Notes under the pieces: model-generated
Databases searched by the model: none
What the model was told of the DNA's origin: nothing
Seen by the model: only the letters and a program-made list of their open reading frames with translations
From: Pseudo-nitzschia pungens
Lineage: Eukaryota; Bacillariophyta; Bacillariophyceae; Bacillariales; Bacillariaceae
Length of the DNA stretch: 64,000 bases
Assembly: GCA_037355855.1 (NCBI GenBank)
Contig: CM074758.1
Location: 1,027,001-1,091,000 of the forward strand
Direction of reading: 5' to 3'
In this document: positions 1 through 10,698 of the stretch, piece by piece
Layout of the letters: the number at the start of each line of letters is the position of its first letter
How positions within the stretch are numbered: position 1 is the stretch's first letter
Position numbers and translations under genes: made by a program

Positions 1-1607
1 CGTAATTAATTAATTACGTGAACCAAAAACAACTATTTTTAGTTTCCCGGTTTTAGTTTCCCGGTTCCCCCTATCGTGGAGATTTTTTTCATGAACGTTA
101 ACACTTATCTCGTTCTACGTATTAATACGTAAATCACACGTTGATATATGTACGGTAACCTTAGTATGTACGGTAAGTTCATACGTATCATTTTGAAAAA
201 ACTTAACCTGTCGCGCGGTGCGCACGTTTTTCTATTTCCGACCGCTCCAGATGGATGATTGATTCATTCGATTGCAAAAACTTATCAAGTTCGACGAACG
301 CAAGTCGATGGACCAAAATAATACTTCGTAGTAAGTTACCGGTATTAACAAAAACTACTACGGTAACTTACTACTACCAAGTAATTACGGTACAAATAAT
401 ACGGCGCACAGGGGAGAGTTGTGAAGATTTTCACCTTGCTGGTAGTTATGGTGCTACTCCTAGTAGTAAGAGTACTACTAGGAATACGATGGATGCTCAA
501 AAGGATGCTGAGTCCCTGAGTAGGGATCTGTACCAGAGCTGCAAACCCTAGCCCTGAACAACAGGATCACAGGATACTACTACTAGTAGTAGTAGTATGG
601 GGTGTGCTAAACAGGATGCTGTGGGGCCGTGTGCTTGGCAAGGGTGCTTGGCCCCAACATACTACTACTAGAATCTGCACAAGGGTTACATACCCTGGCT
701 GCGAACAGCACAGGACTGGATAGCACCCAAGCACAGTACATGCTACAGGCTAAGGGATGCTGTATGCTACGGTACATGCTACAGGCTAAAGGATGCTGTA
801 TGATGCTACGAGCTCTAGATTAGAGATACTACTACTACTACTACTACAAGGCACGATGCTAGTACAGTCTGCTGCAACATATGGTAGCTGGTACTACTTT
901 GTGTCACTCAAGAATCATCTTACTAGTGGTAGTACTAGAACTACTACTAGTAGTACAAGCGTCACCAGACGTTCGTGCAATCTACTACCCCCCATCACAA
1001 TCACACCCAGCAAGAAACTTGGGAGGTGAAGATCTTTTTCTGCTTCTTCTTGTAGTACTAACAAGATACTGCTGCTGCTGCTATCGCTCTACTATCATTT
1101 GACAGTGCCACTCGTCCTAGTACTACTAGTATTAGTACTACTACTTGTTGGTAGTTGTCGTGCCTCCTCGTTTCTGAGCCGCATCACTTTCTGACATCAT
1201 ACTAGCACCAGTACCGGTACTGCCGCTGGACCTCGTAATGTTGGCATTTGTGGTGTTATCATTTTTCTTCTTTCTCTTACGTTGTTCAAACAACGAAGAA
1301 CTTCTATTTTTTTGAAAAGAAAAGAAAAATAATGGATTCGTTATGAAGGTATTACAAGTACTTTTTGCAAAGGGCTCTTCAAGATTGAATTCTACACTCA
1401 TATGTCACGATTGCAAAGAATGCACCACTCTGTGGGTACGTGTCTGTGGACAACCAAAGTTGGTGATACCAAATACCGGTGTTTTTTTCTTCGATCAGAA
1501 AGGGCAATGTATTTCACACATACTTGGGTACATTCTATCATATTTCAGGATTGGCAATCGATGATGAGGATTACGGTACTAATAGGAGCCACCAAATAAT
1601 ACTAATA
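1..1607. repeat. Trinucleotide-rich spacer (ACT/AGT runs)
   Basis: No convincing gene is seen. From about 330 to 1145 the sequence is dominated by short interspersed runs of ACT, AGT, TAC and GTA triplets, for example at 575-596 and 826-847. A direct repeat with the core ACATGCTACAGGCTAA lies at about 737-770 and 772-803. Open frames here are short, Ser/Thr-rich and follow the triplet bias, so I treat them as by-products of the repeats. From about 1145 to 1600 I see nothing recognisable. Confidence 0.6.
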
Positions 1608-3863
1608 CTACAGATTTAGATTTTGTTGAACCGCCAGCAATTTCTTCCAATTGTCCTTCGCCCTTTTTTTGCCGCCGCTGCTATCTCTCTCGGATGAACG
1701 GGAGCGTCGTTCAGACACCGTTATCGTTCGCCGAGTGGTGGGAACGCTTCGGGGAGCTTCGTGCGAGTAGATTGAATCGTTGGATTCGCTAGAATTGTTC
1801 GTTCCAAAGCTTCTGCCCGAGTTTTCCTTTATCACGGTTGGTTTGATGAGCCAACCCGCTGAATGCCGCATCTTGGTTCTCCCGGTGCTTTCGCGTTTGC
1901 GGGCACTTTCGTAGTGCAGCGAGCGTAAATCATCTTCGGATTTTACTGCTCTGCTGCTACTAGTTATTAGTCCACTGGTACTCTTCATGAAATCGTCGTG
2001 CTTGATCGTCCATCTCTTTGATTTTTTCTTTTTCTGTTTCTGCATCGAAGTACGGGTACTCATTTCGAAAGCGCCGGGCAACATCGGTATGCTGTCGCCG
2101 AGACTTCTATAGGCAACTTCTTTTTGCAATTCTTTCCTGCGACCTATTTCTTCCCGAAGTAGATTCTCGCGATATTTCGCCCTCATCCGTTCCGTTTCTA
2201 GATGAAGCAATTCTGCTGCCATGGCCTCGAGCATAAATTGGATTTGTTCTTGTTGGTTCATCATTTCATTCAAATGTGATTGCAACAAATCGACACGTTC
2301 TTGTGCTTCGTCCAACTTGGCTTGGGGAGTATTTTCGTCTAAACCATCGAGTGCCCTGATAGTTTCTTCTGTTGTCGCAACAGCTTCGACCACTACGGCA
2401 ACAATCAAATTGAAGACAATGAACCCTGACACGAAAACATATATGAGAAAGAATGCAAACGAATATTCGTATAACGGATCATCTTTCACCGAAGATACTA
2501 CTCGAACAACTTCTCCCCACTCCATAGTCATCATCTGAAAACACGTAAACAATGACATTTGAAGGTTGCCGAAGTAATTCGGAGTGCCCTCTGGAATTCC
2601 GTCTTTCTCTAATAGATCTCCATAGAGCTCCGTGAATAAAACAGCAAAGACGTAGAAAATAACCATCAGCAGAAAGAAGATCGCCATCAAACGTGGCATA
2701 ACGTCTCCCAAGGCCAATAACAAATCTCGCAGGGGTTTCACCCTCGAAAACAATCGAGTGGCTCGAAAAATACGGAAGGAACGGAGTACCTGACTGTTCG
2801 CACCGTCCTCGTAAAAAAAAAGAGAAAGCCATGAAGTGAAAACCACGGTGAAATCGAATACCAACCACGCGTCCGTGAAAAGCGCAAGTCCGTAGTAATA
2901 GAATTGCATGCTGATTTCGACGGTGAAGATAATTAGGAAGGTCAAGTCTATTCCGTCAAAAACCCTGCTAACGGTATGATCGCGGTCCTTTTCTGCAACC
3001 CATTTCGACGTAGATATTCCCAGTACAATTGCGTTCAGAACAATCAGCAAGATGATTGTAATTTGCACTTTCTCTTGGTTGACTAGCTTTCCAACATATC
3101 GTCTGCTTCGATGAAACTGTAGGAACCAATCATTGACTTGTACACTTTCTTCTTTACTCTCCAAGTCACTATCGGGAAGAGGATCCTCATCGCTGCTGTC
3201 ACAGTACGGAATTTCACATTCATCGCTATCGTCACCTCCCCCTACTTCCATGCCTTCGGCACTGGCATACCCCTTGTTACGGGCAATCTTTGCACGTTCA
3301 TCGGAAAACAAGGACATCCCAGAATTGCTGAAGCTGCTGTCTGTTGATCCTGTCGCATTGTTATGTGTTGTGTTCAAGATAATTGAACTTTCCAGTTCAA
3401 AATTTAGTCTTTTATCAGTCGGAATAACCTGTTCCTCGACGTCCTCTAAGTCGCTTGGTGATAATTTTTTCTCGTCTCGTTGCGGAGACGGGGAGCGCGA
3501 AGGTGTGCGAGGAGGTGAGCGATTCGGTACTAAATTCATTAAAACATCGGGGAAGGAGGGCAAGGTTGGAAGCTCCGGTCTGGGTGGAACATCGTCCGGT
3601 TCTTCTGCGACGTGAAAAAATGGATATAGTCCTTTCGGGAAAGCATGGGGCGGCTCCTTAGTCTTGTGCGCATCCCGCTTCCGTCCTGGACTCAATTCTG
3701 TTTTTCCACTGTTGTTTCCTAAATTCCCTCCCGAAGCATTGAGCCGCCGTCTGAGACCAAGGGCTGATAAATTGTTGGAAAAAAAGTTGCCAGTCTCGTT
3801 TTCATCGTCTCCATCCGTATTTGCGTCGTAGTCCTCCAAGGTTTTGCTCTGGGGCGAACTCAT
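1608..3863 (-). CDS. Single-domain voltage-gated cation channel (EukCat type), paralog 1
   Basis: This 751-residue protein has one six-helix voltage-gated channel domain in the middle, between long Ser/charged tails. S1 is near residue 270 (TIILLIVLNAIVLGI), S2 near 308, S3 begins AWLVFDF, and S4 reads LRSFRIFRATRLFSRVKPLR with Arg/Lys every third residue. S5, a pore loop ending MMTMEWGEVV, and S6 (FIVFNLIVAVVVEAV) follow. After S6 there is a coiled coil of about 80 residues, then a basic Ser-rich tail. A single domain matches the algal EukCat/BacNav-like family, in which four subunits form a Na+/Ca2+ channel; that assignment is from family knowledge. The filter lacks one residue relative to the paralog at 5706 (TLDGWAE there, TMEWGE here). 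The gene is intronless and diverges from the paralog across a 1.8-kb spacer. The ATG is at 3863. Ion selectivity cannot be told from sequence. Confidence 0.9.
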   Translation of the reverse strand: MSSPQSKTLEDYDANTDGDDENETGNFFSNNLSALGLRRRLNASGGNLGNNSGKTELSPGRKRDAHKTKEPPHAFPKGLYPFFHVAEEPDDVPPRPELPTLPSFPDVLMNLVPNRSPPRTPSRSPSPQRDEKKLSPSDLEDVEEQVIPTDKRLNFELESSIILNTTHNNATGSTDSSFSNSGMSLFSDERAKIARNKGYASAEGMEVGGGDDSDECEIPYCDSSDEDPLPDSDLESKEESVQVNDWFLQFHRSRRYVGKLVNQEKVQITIILLIVLNAIVLGISTSKWVAEKDRDHTVSRVFDGIDLTFLIIFTVEISMQFYYYGLALFTDAWLVFDFTVVFTSWLSLFFYEDGANSQVLRSFRIFRATRLFSRVKPLRDLLLALGDVMPRLMAIFFLLMVIFYVFAVLFTELYGDLLEKDGIPEGTPNYFGNLQMSLFTCFQMMTMEWGEVVRVVSSVKDDPLYEYSFAFFLIYVFVSGFIVFNLIVAVVVEAVATTEETIRALDGLDENTPQAKLDEAQERVDLLQSHLNEMMNQQEQIQFMLEAMAAELLHLETERMRAKYRENLLREEIGRRKELQKEVAYRSLGDSIPMLPGAFEMSTRTSMQKQKKKKSKRWTIKHDDFMKSTSGLITSSSRAVKSEDDLRSLHYESARKRESTGRTKMRHSAGWLIKPTVIKENSGRSFGTNNSSESNDSIYSHEAPRSVPTTRRTITVSERRSRSSERDSSGGKKRAKDNWKKLLAVQQNLNL

Positions 3864-5705
3864 GACTGATACCAGCCGTTCCCACTACGAATATATGCCA
3901 ACCAAAGTATTATTTTTCTTTTTCTCGATTCTGAAATGCGTCGTCGTCGTCGTCGTCGTTGTTGTTGTAATAATAATAATAATAACGGTTATCGACTCAG
4001 CATAGAAGGGCTTGAAGAGACAGATATAATCAAAACTGATCCTTCGCTGTAAGAGAGTATGAGCGAACGCTGTGAAGCACACAAGCTACCTAAACACCGT
4101 TAATCAGTACGAAGTGCTTCGTAGTAATTGTGCTGCAGCTGCAGAAAGTAACAAGGAATTGATTCAGCTTGTGAGGCACAAGCACGTACTGTACGTACTC
4201 GTATTGCTACAGTCTTGTTGGTCTTCCTCTTCTTCTTCTTCAGAAAGATGCCTTTACTCGAAAAGGTGTGGAAAGTAGAAAGTCTGACGCGAAAAGCCAA
4301 CAGCGTTATCATCTTTTAACCGGTAAGGCCTTACCGCACCGTACTGTATGCATTATCAATCCGGTGTGTTCCTCTACCGGTACCGATGGGTACAGTACGC
4401 TTAGCGTACTACTGGAATTGAACTAACGTAGAGTTCAGAAAACTGAAGTTATCATAAATGCCTACCGGTTGATCTATCGCACCGGCGGGTGAATTAAAAA
4501 ACAAAATTAATTGCTACGGTAAGATTATGCATTACCAGTACAGGTAAGCTTACCTTCCCTTACTTGTAAGTTTTCTTTTCCATAAGATTATTGTTGTAAA
4601 GTCGTGCGCTGCTTTTATGGTACCAACCGTACGGTATGGTATGGGAGTCATTCTCGAAAAAGTCTTTTTTAATATCACCTGATACAAAGATCTACTTTAG
4701 GGAACAGATGCCCTTTCTATCCATATGTCCAGGAAGTTAACTATTTCGGACATATTATCTCTCTAACGGATTCATGATAATTAACAATGAAACGGTAAAA
4801 ATATCTTAGACCCGAATATGAGTAATCCTGTACTCAAAAAAGCTAACGAAACTGCTAAGAAACACACAAAATGTAGGGAACTTGAGAACATTCGAACCAT
4901 TGCGAACGTTCTTATGTCTAACTTTTTAATTAAAAATAAATATATACAATAATCAATACTTCCTCGAAATACTGGACAATAGTAGTGCCCTACGAATAAG
5001 ATTAGTAGGCCCAGTTTGTACGAGTGCAACATGCAGTCCGACATTCGTTTTTCACAACGTTGATGCATCCTTTCAATACCCGAAGTGCGGTAATTACAAT
5101 TAGTAAAAAGAAGTAAGTCAGTACAACTACGAGTACTATGAATCTAAACAAACAATTACCGTAGAAGAAAATTTAGCAGGCGCAGTAAACCTTACCGGTA
5201 TTGGGGCTTATGTGAAAACATACTGTCTCTCTCACCTCACGAAAGACTCCGAAAATAGTACGTACCGGTGGTGCTTCGGTAATACGAAAGAAGATTACGT
5301 GTACCGGTATTTACCTTCGCATAAAAAATAACAGTACCGGTAGAAGTACTGGATTCGTCAATTTCAATTAACCTGAGTGAGATGGATCGATAAGAACACA
5401 ACAGGCTGCTCCTTTAATCTAGTTTTTTGAAAAAGAAAGCTTGACCGTTGGCATCACCGGCGTCCGCACTGGTGCTGTAATGATCTATGGCCGAAGATTC
5501 TTTTTCAACTGTGCAACTGCATTCTTAGACTAGCTGATTTATATCGGATTCGTATCGCAGACAAAACAAAAACATCACGGACGAAAACGAGAACAACTAT
5601 CCTCCTCCTCAGCAGTAGCAAGATTGTCGAACAAAACATCAGGCCGAAGAAGTCGTTAAAAGTTTATTTGCTTCACTAGGCTCATCAGGCTCTTCGGCAA
5701 TACTC
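3864..5705. other. Intergenic spacer between divergent channel genes
   Basis: This 1.8-kb spacer must hold both channel promoters. No TATA box or other core element is assigned. It contains GTC/GTT and AAT microsatellites at about 3941-3982, a perfect 14-bp palindrome GGTAAGGCCTTACC at about 4321, a copy of AACCTTAC at about 5188, and many TACCGGTA-like sites. No gene or RNA is recognised. Confidence 0.5.
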
Positions 5706-7545
5706 ATGAAGGTCCGCCAAGAAAGGGGGGAGAGCGGGAGTTTTCATTCCAGTCTCGATGGGGACGACATGAGACTTATCGAAGAAGAGTCTTCGTCGGA
5801 ACTGCGAAAGATGCAATCGACGCTACAAATGAATGTAAAGGAGAATGTAGAGGAATCACTGTCAAACAGTGAGGGCAGCAATAAGGATGACGGAAGCGAC
5901 GTGATCAAATTGAACGACGCCAACAGTGATTCCTCTTCTGTGAGCACCGAAGAGACCAAAGCAAACAAAACAAGTCTGAAGGTGAAATTCAAGAAATTCC
6001 GTCGTCATTGCGGCATTGTGACCAACAATCCATACTTCCAAATTACAATGATTTTCTTCATCTTAATCAATGCAATCATGATGGGTATAGCAACCTATCC
6101 CTTTGTTAAATGTGATGACGATTTGAGTCGTGTGTTTTGGGTTACGGACCTCAGTTTTTTGATTGTATTTACCATCGAACTGCTTTTGGAAATCATTTAT
6201 CTCGGGCATCGACTGCTCTTTGATGCTTGGCTGGTCTTCGATTTCATTGTCATTGTGATGAGTTGGGCATTTCTGAAAGGTGACGAGGATTTTCAAATTT
6301 TCCGCGCTTTTCGCATCCTCCGAGGATTTCGCTTAATCACCCGTGTAAAGGTGATGCGGGATCTCATTTCGGGTACGTATTGATTTGGAAACATGTCTAT
6401 TTGGCTGCCACCACCATCGCGACTCCATGGGATTGAATTGTATTGTATTGTAATGTAATGTATTGTAATGTGTTGTATTGCATCTGACCAACACAAACTG
6501 TTTGCTTTTTTCAACTCACTAATACCTCGATCCAATGTCTATTTCCGATGTCTTTGTTTCAGCCCTCACGTCGGTGTTCCCTCGAATGTCTGCCATTATT
6601 GTGATGCTTTGTCTGATCCTCTACATTTTTGCAGTAATGTTTACCATGCTGTGGAGCGAACATTCGCCAGAATACTTCAGAACCTTTGGGATGTCCATTC
6701 GTACTCTTTGTCAAATGATGACATTGGATGGCTGGGCTGAAATCGCAAGGGAAGTGATGGACAACGGGAGAGCAGCAAAAGTTGAAGCCGCATTGGCGAA
6801 TGTAACCGGTGTCAATGCAACGTCCGACAATGTAACCGATGCCAATGCGACAGCTACCAGAATGTTGTCTAGAATTTTAGTCAGTACAACAGCCGATGCA
6901 ACAGCCTTGGAGGTTCCAACAAATGAGACCTGTGACCCGAATGAACCAGCGGGTCACTATGATTTTGAAGAACAACTTGTGCCCTTTTTGATCATTTGCT
7001 TTGTGGTCATTTCTGGTTTCATCGTTGTGAATCTCATCATTGCGGTGATTTGCGATGGTATCGGAGCGCTGGACGAAAAAGAAAAGGCCAGGGTCCATGG
7101 ATACGACAGCAACGAAGACGAGTATGGACAGTTTGAAGTTCTAGAATTGCGAGAGCAACTGGACCTGATCGAAGATCAAATCGGAAATTTGACCAGAATC
7201 CAGGCCCGAACCTTTCACACGCTAACGTATCTGACACGGCAAATCCAGGCGCAGAAGCAAAACAGGAAGGGGCCGCACGACTCGAAGACTCCCGGAGTCA
7301 AGTCGGCGCCCGACGGAAAGAATGAGTCTCGTCCAAAGGGGTCGTCCAAGAAGCTGCCACCGGCGCGGATGGAGCCCGCGTTAAAGCAAGAAAAGCCATC
7401 AGACTTCCGAGAGACGTGGACGCAACAGGGTTCCGAGAAACGATTGCGAGGGGAAACGGTCGTGAATTTTGCCAAGGCGGCAAACGAACTCCAAAAGATG
7501 CGGCAAGCCGAGAAAAAAAAATTCGACACCACGCGTTCCCCATGA
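5706..7545 (+). CDS. Single-domain voltage-gated cation channel (EukCat type), paralog 2
   Basis: Two exons, 5706-6372 and 6563-7545, are separated by a 190-bp intron with donor GTACGT and acceptor TTTCAG. The join gives DLIS-ALTSVFPRM, matching paralog 1, and a 549-residue protein. S1 (ITMIFFILINAIMMGIATY), S2, S3 (AWLVFDFIVIVM), S4 (FRAFRILRGFRLITRVKVMR), S5, a pore loop with MMTLDGWAEIAR, and S6 (ISGFIVVNLIIAVICDGI) are all visible. Between pore loop and S6 lies an extracellular segment of about 75 residues with five N-x-T sites (NVT, NAT, NVT, NAT, NET) and one Cys, which paralog 1 lacks. A short coiled coil (FEVLELREQLDLIEDQI) and a basic tail close the protein. The intron falls in the S4-S5 linker. 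The family predicts a plasma-membrane Na+/Ca2+ channel built of four subunits; this is inference. Confidence 0.9.
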
Positions 7546-7732
7546 AAGTCACGCGTATTGATTCATTCGGTGCTGTTGCTTTGTTTTCATTAATATTCTG
7601 TTACTTTTTTTAATTAATTTTCATCAGAAGAAGCCACAGCTACGTGCATGCCATTGCAACCCATTGTCATTGTCATTGTTATTGTTACAGCTATTGATAT
7701 TATGATCTATGTCATTTCCAGCGGCATACAAG

Positions 7733-8755
7733 CTAGTACGTTCGGATCTCCAGCAATTGTATGCTGAAATCACCCACGTAAAACTTTGGATTCAATCCAC
7801 CATCGTATTCGAATTTCGAGTAGGTCAATTGAAAGGCCTTCACACTCGACGAGGCAAACGGGGGTGCGTCGGTAAGGATTTTGGCAAACCGCGACGGCAC
7901 CAAGGAGTCCATATCATTGTTGCTGCCGTTGCCGCCAAAAAAGGGAATCTTGAGAACTACCGGTGACCGTCCGCCCGAACCCGACGATCCAAAGGACGGG
8001 AACGGAACGGTTGTCGCCGCCGTGTCTCGGCTCGTCGTCCAGCCGATCCCGTTGAAATCGGCGGAATCCCGCAGTACTACCTTCAGTCTCTTGTCGCGCT
8101 CGGTGGTTCCGGTTGTTCCCGACAGCACCCACTCGATACCCTCACAAGCGGACAAATCGTAATCGACCAGGGGCGTCGAGCGTATCCCGACGAATCCACC
8201 GTTGTTGGCGTCGGTGACCCTTCCTGTCCACTTGCCGGTCGCCCCGTCGAACGTCGACGAGGAGGCACCGCCCATGACGACGTCGTCGAGCGGAGCGAAT
8301 TCGAAATCGTTCGTCCGGCTTTGGCCAGCCTTCCAGAGAGTGGTTCCCGGTGCAATCGTTCCCCGTCGGTCCTCGGCCAGCGAGGATTTGGGTTTGCTGC
8401 GGGTTCCGGGAAACGGGCTCACGAATCGAGAGGACTGGCGAACAAACCTCAGGACGTCCCAGGGCTGCCGCTGCTTTTCGTTGCTGTCGTCTCCCGCAAA
8501 CAAACTGGTCGGACAAGAAGGCGGATTCGTCTTGCGCTGGTCTCGTCTTGATACGCTACCCGCACCGGTATCGGTGCCGGTAGAGAGGACTCTTCTGTTG
8601 TTTCGGGATCTGGAATCATTCGTTGCCGAAAGAAAGGCCGCCTGGACCGTTGCTAGTGGAGGAGAGCATCTGATCCATGATTCCAAACCAGTAACAACAA
8701 CAATTAGATAAACGAACACCAACCTCGATCGCATTTTTTTGCCAGAGACCGTCAT
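7733..8755 (-). CDS. CIA30-family protein (complex I intermediate-associated 30 domain), plastid-type presequence
   Basis: The C-terminal 190 residues form a CIA30/NDUFAF1-type domain. It runs from DFEFAPLDDVVMGGAS through GFVGIRSTP, LKVVLRDSADFNGIGW and FQLTYSKFEYDGGLNPKF to the C-terminus. CIA30 proteins act in complex I assembly in mitochondria, and plastid members act in photosystem II mRNA translation (HCF173-like). The N-terminus is MRSRLVFVYLIVVVTGLES, a hydrophobic signal peptide, followed by VQAAFLSA, which fits the diatom Ala-Phe plastid cleavage motif. I therefore infer a plastid location. The open frame extends to 8782 but begins with GTG. The first ATG is 8755 (340 residues), and the ATG at 8734 puts the signal peptide nearer the start and is equally likely. 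No intron is seen. Confidence 0.82.
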   Translation of the reverse strand: MTVSGKKMRSRLVFVYLIVVVTGLESWIRCSPPLATVQAAFLSATNDSRSRNNRRVLSTGTDTGAGSVSRRDQRKTNPPSCPTSLFAGDDSNEKQRQPWDVLRFVRQSSRFVSPFPGTRSKPKSSLAEDRRGTIAPGTTLWKAGQSRTNDFEFAPLDDVVMGGASSSTFDGATGKWTGRVTDANNGGFVGIRSTPLVDYDLSACEGIEWVLSGTTGTTERDKRLKVVLRDSADFNGIGWTTSRDTAATTVPFPSFGSSGSGGRSPVVLKIPFFGGNGSNNDMDSLVPSRFAKILTDAPPFASSSVKAFQLTYSKFEYDGGLNPKFYVGDFSIQLLEIRTY

Positions 8756-9330
8756 GATCGTCTCCCTATTCGTTTTGTGCACTAGAGACGGAAGGCAGAG
8801 GAGAGATGTTGTTTCCGTTCTCTTTTCTCAGTATGCTGGGATCATTCATGACTCATGACTCGTACGTGTACCTGCAGTATTATTTTTTTTTCAAAAATAA
8901 TGAAAAAAATAATGAAGTGAATGTTAGTACGAGTAAATCTTACAGTAATTCGTAAAAACTACTCACACTTGCCAAAATCACAAGAAAAACTTCCTACCGC
9001 ACATACTTTTCTACGTACGTACTCGTAGGCACTCGCACGATTCAATTCAACATGGGTCAGTTTTGAAAGCTTCCATAGCACAGTAAGATCTTACTTGTAC
9101 CGTAGTTCCCCGTACGCACGGTACGAATTAGTACAAGCACCGTGCTCCTTGTTCCCAGTCTCGTGTCTCGTGTCGCGTGTCTCGTGTCTCCTACGTACTT
9201 TCCAAAACTTCCCTAACCTACAGTAACCTTACGGGAGAAACCACCGCCACTACCACCACAAACAGGACACCCCACGACGAAACAGCAGCAGCAACAGCAG
9301 CAACAACAACCAACAACAAGAATACGAGCC
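8756..9330. other. Intergenic spacer
   Basis: This stretch holds AT-rich homopolymer tracts, TACGTAC-type palindromes, a GTAAGATCTTAC palindrome near 9082, tandem GTGTCTCGTGTC repeats near 9160-9190, and one GTAACCTTAC motif near 9224. CAG/CAA trinucleotides at 9281-9320 lie just before the next ATG. No gene is seen. Confidence 0.5.
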
Positions 9331-10698
9331 ATGAATGATGTTCTTGAGTATCCCAATCTCACAGTTTGCCAGGTGAAGTTGATGGGATCGGCGGCGACCT
9401 CCCGGCCTCCCGTTCGGCTTCCCAGGGCCGTTCGGGAGAGTGCCTCGGCACCTCCGTGTGCACAGACTGCCCCGAGCAACGGAAACGGGGTAAGGTGCTC
9501 CTTCGACGACTTTTCGTTGGGTGAGTTGATTTGATTGATTTGATTTGATTTGAATATGATGTTTGATTTGATTTGAATATGATGTTTGATTTGATTTGAG
9601 TTGATTTGAGTTGATTTGATTTGAGTTGAGTTGAGTTGATTGCAGCGAAATACCGTGCACTGCACTGCAATGAATCGCAAAAGAACAGGGACTCAGAGCA
9701 CCCGCAGCTTAGCTCTAGTTTCCTCAATTCGTCCCCGTACATCGTGCCGATGCCGATGCCGATGCCGATACTACTGCTTTCTATTTTCTCACGAAATAAT
9801 AATCATCTATCATCCGTACGTCTCTTTCCTTCTTTGGTTCTTGCGTATTCATTCATAAATGCATCTGTGTCGGATGCAACATTTTTGGCAAACACGAAAC
9901 GAAATGAACCAAACCAAACCCAACCAAACCCAACCAAATGCATTCCAACCAAATCATAAACTGCTCGATTGTCGCCAATTCGCTTGGAATTCGAAACCGC
10001 ATGATTGGTTCGACCGAAACCGAACACATTTCACGACCGAAACCGAACACATTCCACGCCAACGCAACAATACACTAATCATCACCGTCCTCTGGCAACA
10101 TGTGCATACAATCTCATCCATCGCATGCGCTGTTGTGTTCTCTCTTCTCTTCTCTGCTCTGCTCTGTTATGTTGTATCGTCATTGTGTTGAATCGTGTCG
10201 TGTCATGTCATGTCTGTCTTACCATGTCGTACCATGTCGTTTCCAGAACACGCCGTCCTGAAACGAAAGGAGGAACGCGAGCGCGAGTGGGTCCTCAAGG
10301 GATCCTCTTCGCGAGAGGCCCTGGAGCGGGCAACGGTTGCCAAGATGAAAAACGTCACGGGTGCAGACGAAAATGTGTGCATCTCCGTGCTCCGGGATCA
10401 CGGATACGACGTGGAGGAATCCATCGAGGCCTTATCTGGACCGCTAGAGGGTTGGTGTCGAGCCGGTTCGAGTCGGATCGGGTCGGATCGAGTCGGGGGT
10501 GATTTACTTGATTGATTTGTGTTGCCCATGGCACGGGGGCGCGAAGAGCCAAACAACGCAACACCAAAATCGAACTCGAACTCGAACTCGCCGGCGACGA
10601 CACTTGCCGTAGGATTCCAACCATCATTATTGTCGTCATCATCAGCAGCAATACCACTACAATCGTCGGAACACTGCCCAAAAGATGGGGGTGAGTAG
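9331..10698 (+). CDS. Small UBA-like domain protein, multi-exon (3' end uncertain)
   Basis: Exon 1 (9331-9520) ends at a GTGAGT donor. Exon 2 begins at 10247 after TTTCCAG, and the join reads FSL-EHAVLKRKEERERE in frame. Exon 2 carries a stretch of about 40 residues, VTGADENVCISVLRDHGYDVEESIEAL, that looks like a UBA/CUE ubiquitin-binding helix bundle. A possible second intron, 10451-10546 (weak GTTGGT donor, AAG acceptor), would avoid the stop at 10513. It leads in frame into a Ser/Asn-rich tail ending at 10698, where a further GTGAGT donor at 10691 suggests yet another exon. The first intron (726 bp) is filled with TTGATTTGA repeats and CCAAACCCAA repeats. No fuller family assignment is possible. 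The ATG at 9331 follows a CAG/CAA tract. Confidence 0.42.
9529..9645 (+). repeat. Intronic TTGATTTGA simple repeat
   Basis: Degenerate tandem units of TTGATTTGA, TTGAGTTGA and AATATGATG occupy the 5' part of intron 1 of the UBA-like gene. A second low-complexity tract (CCAAACCCAA) lies near 9910-9945 in the same intron. Confidence 0.8.

Noticed and set aside
255..1102. Short Ser/Thr-rich and Leu-rich frames in the first kilobase
   Set aside because: They follow the ACT/AGT triplet bias in several frames at once and lack any domain.
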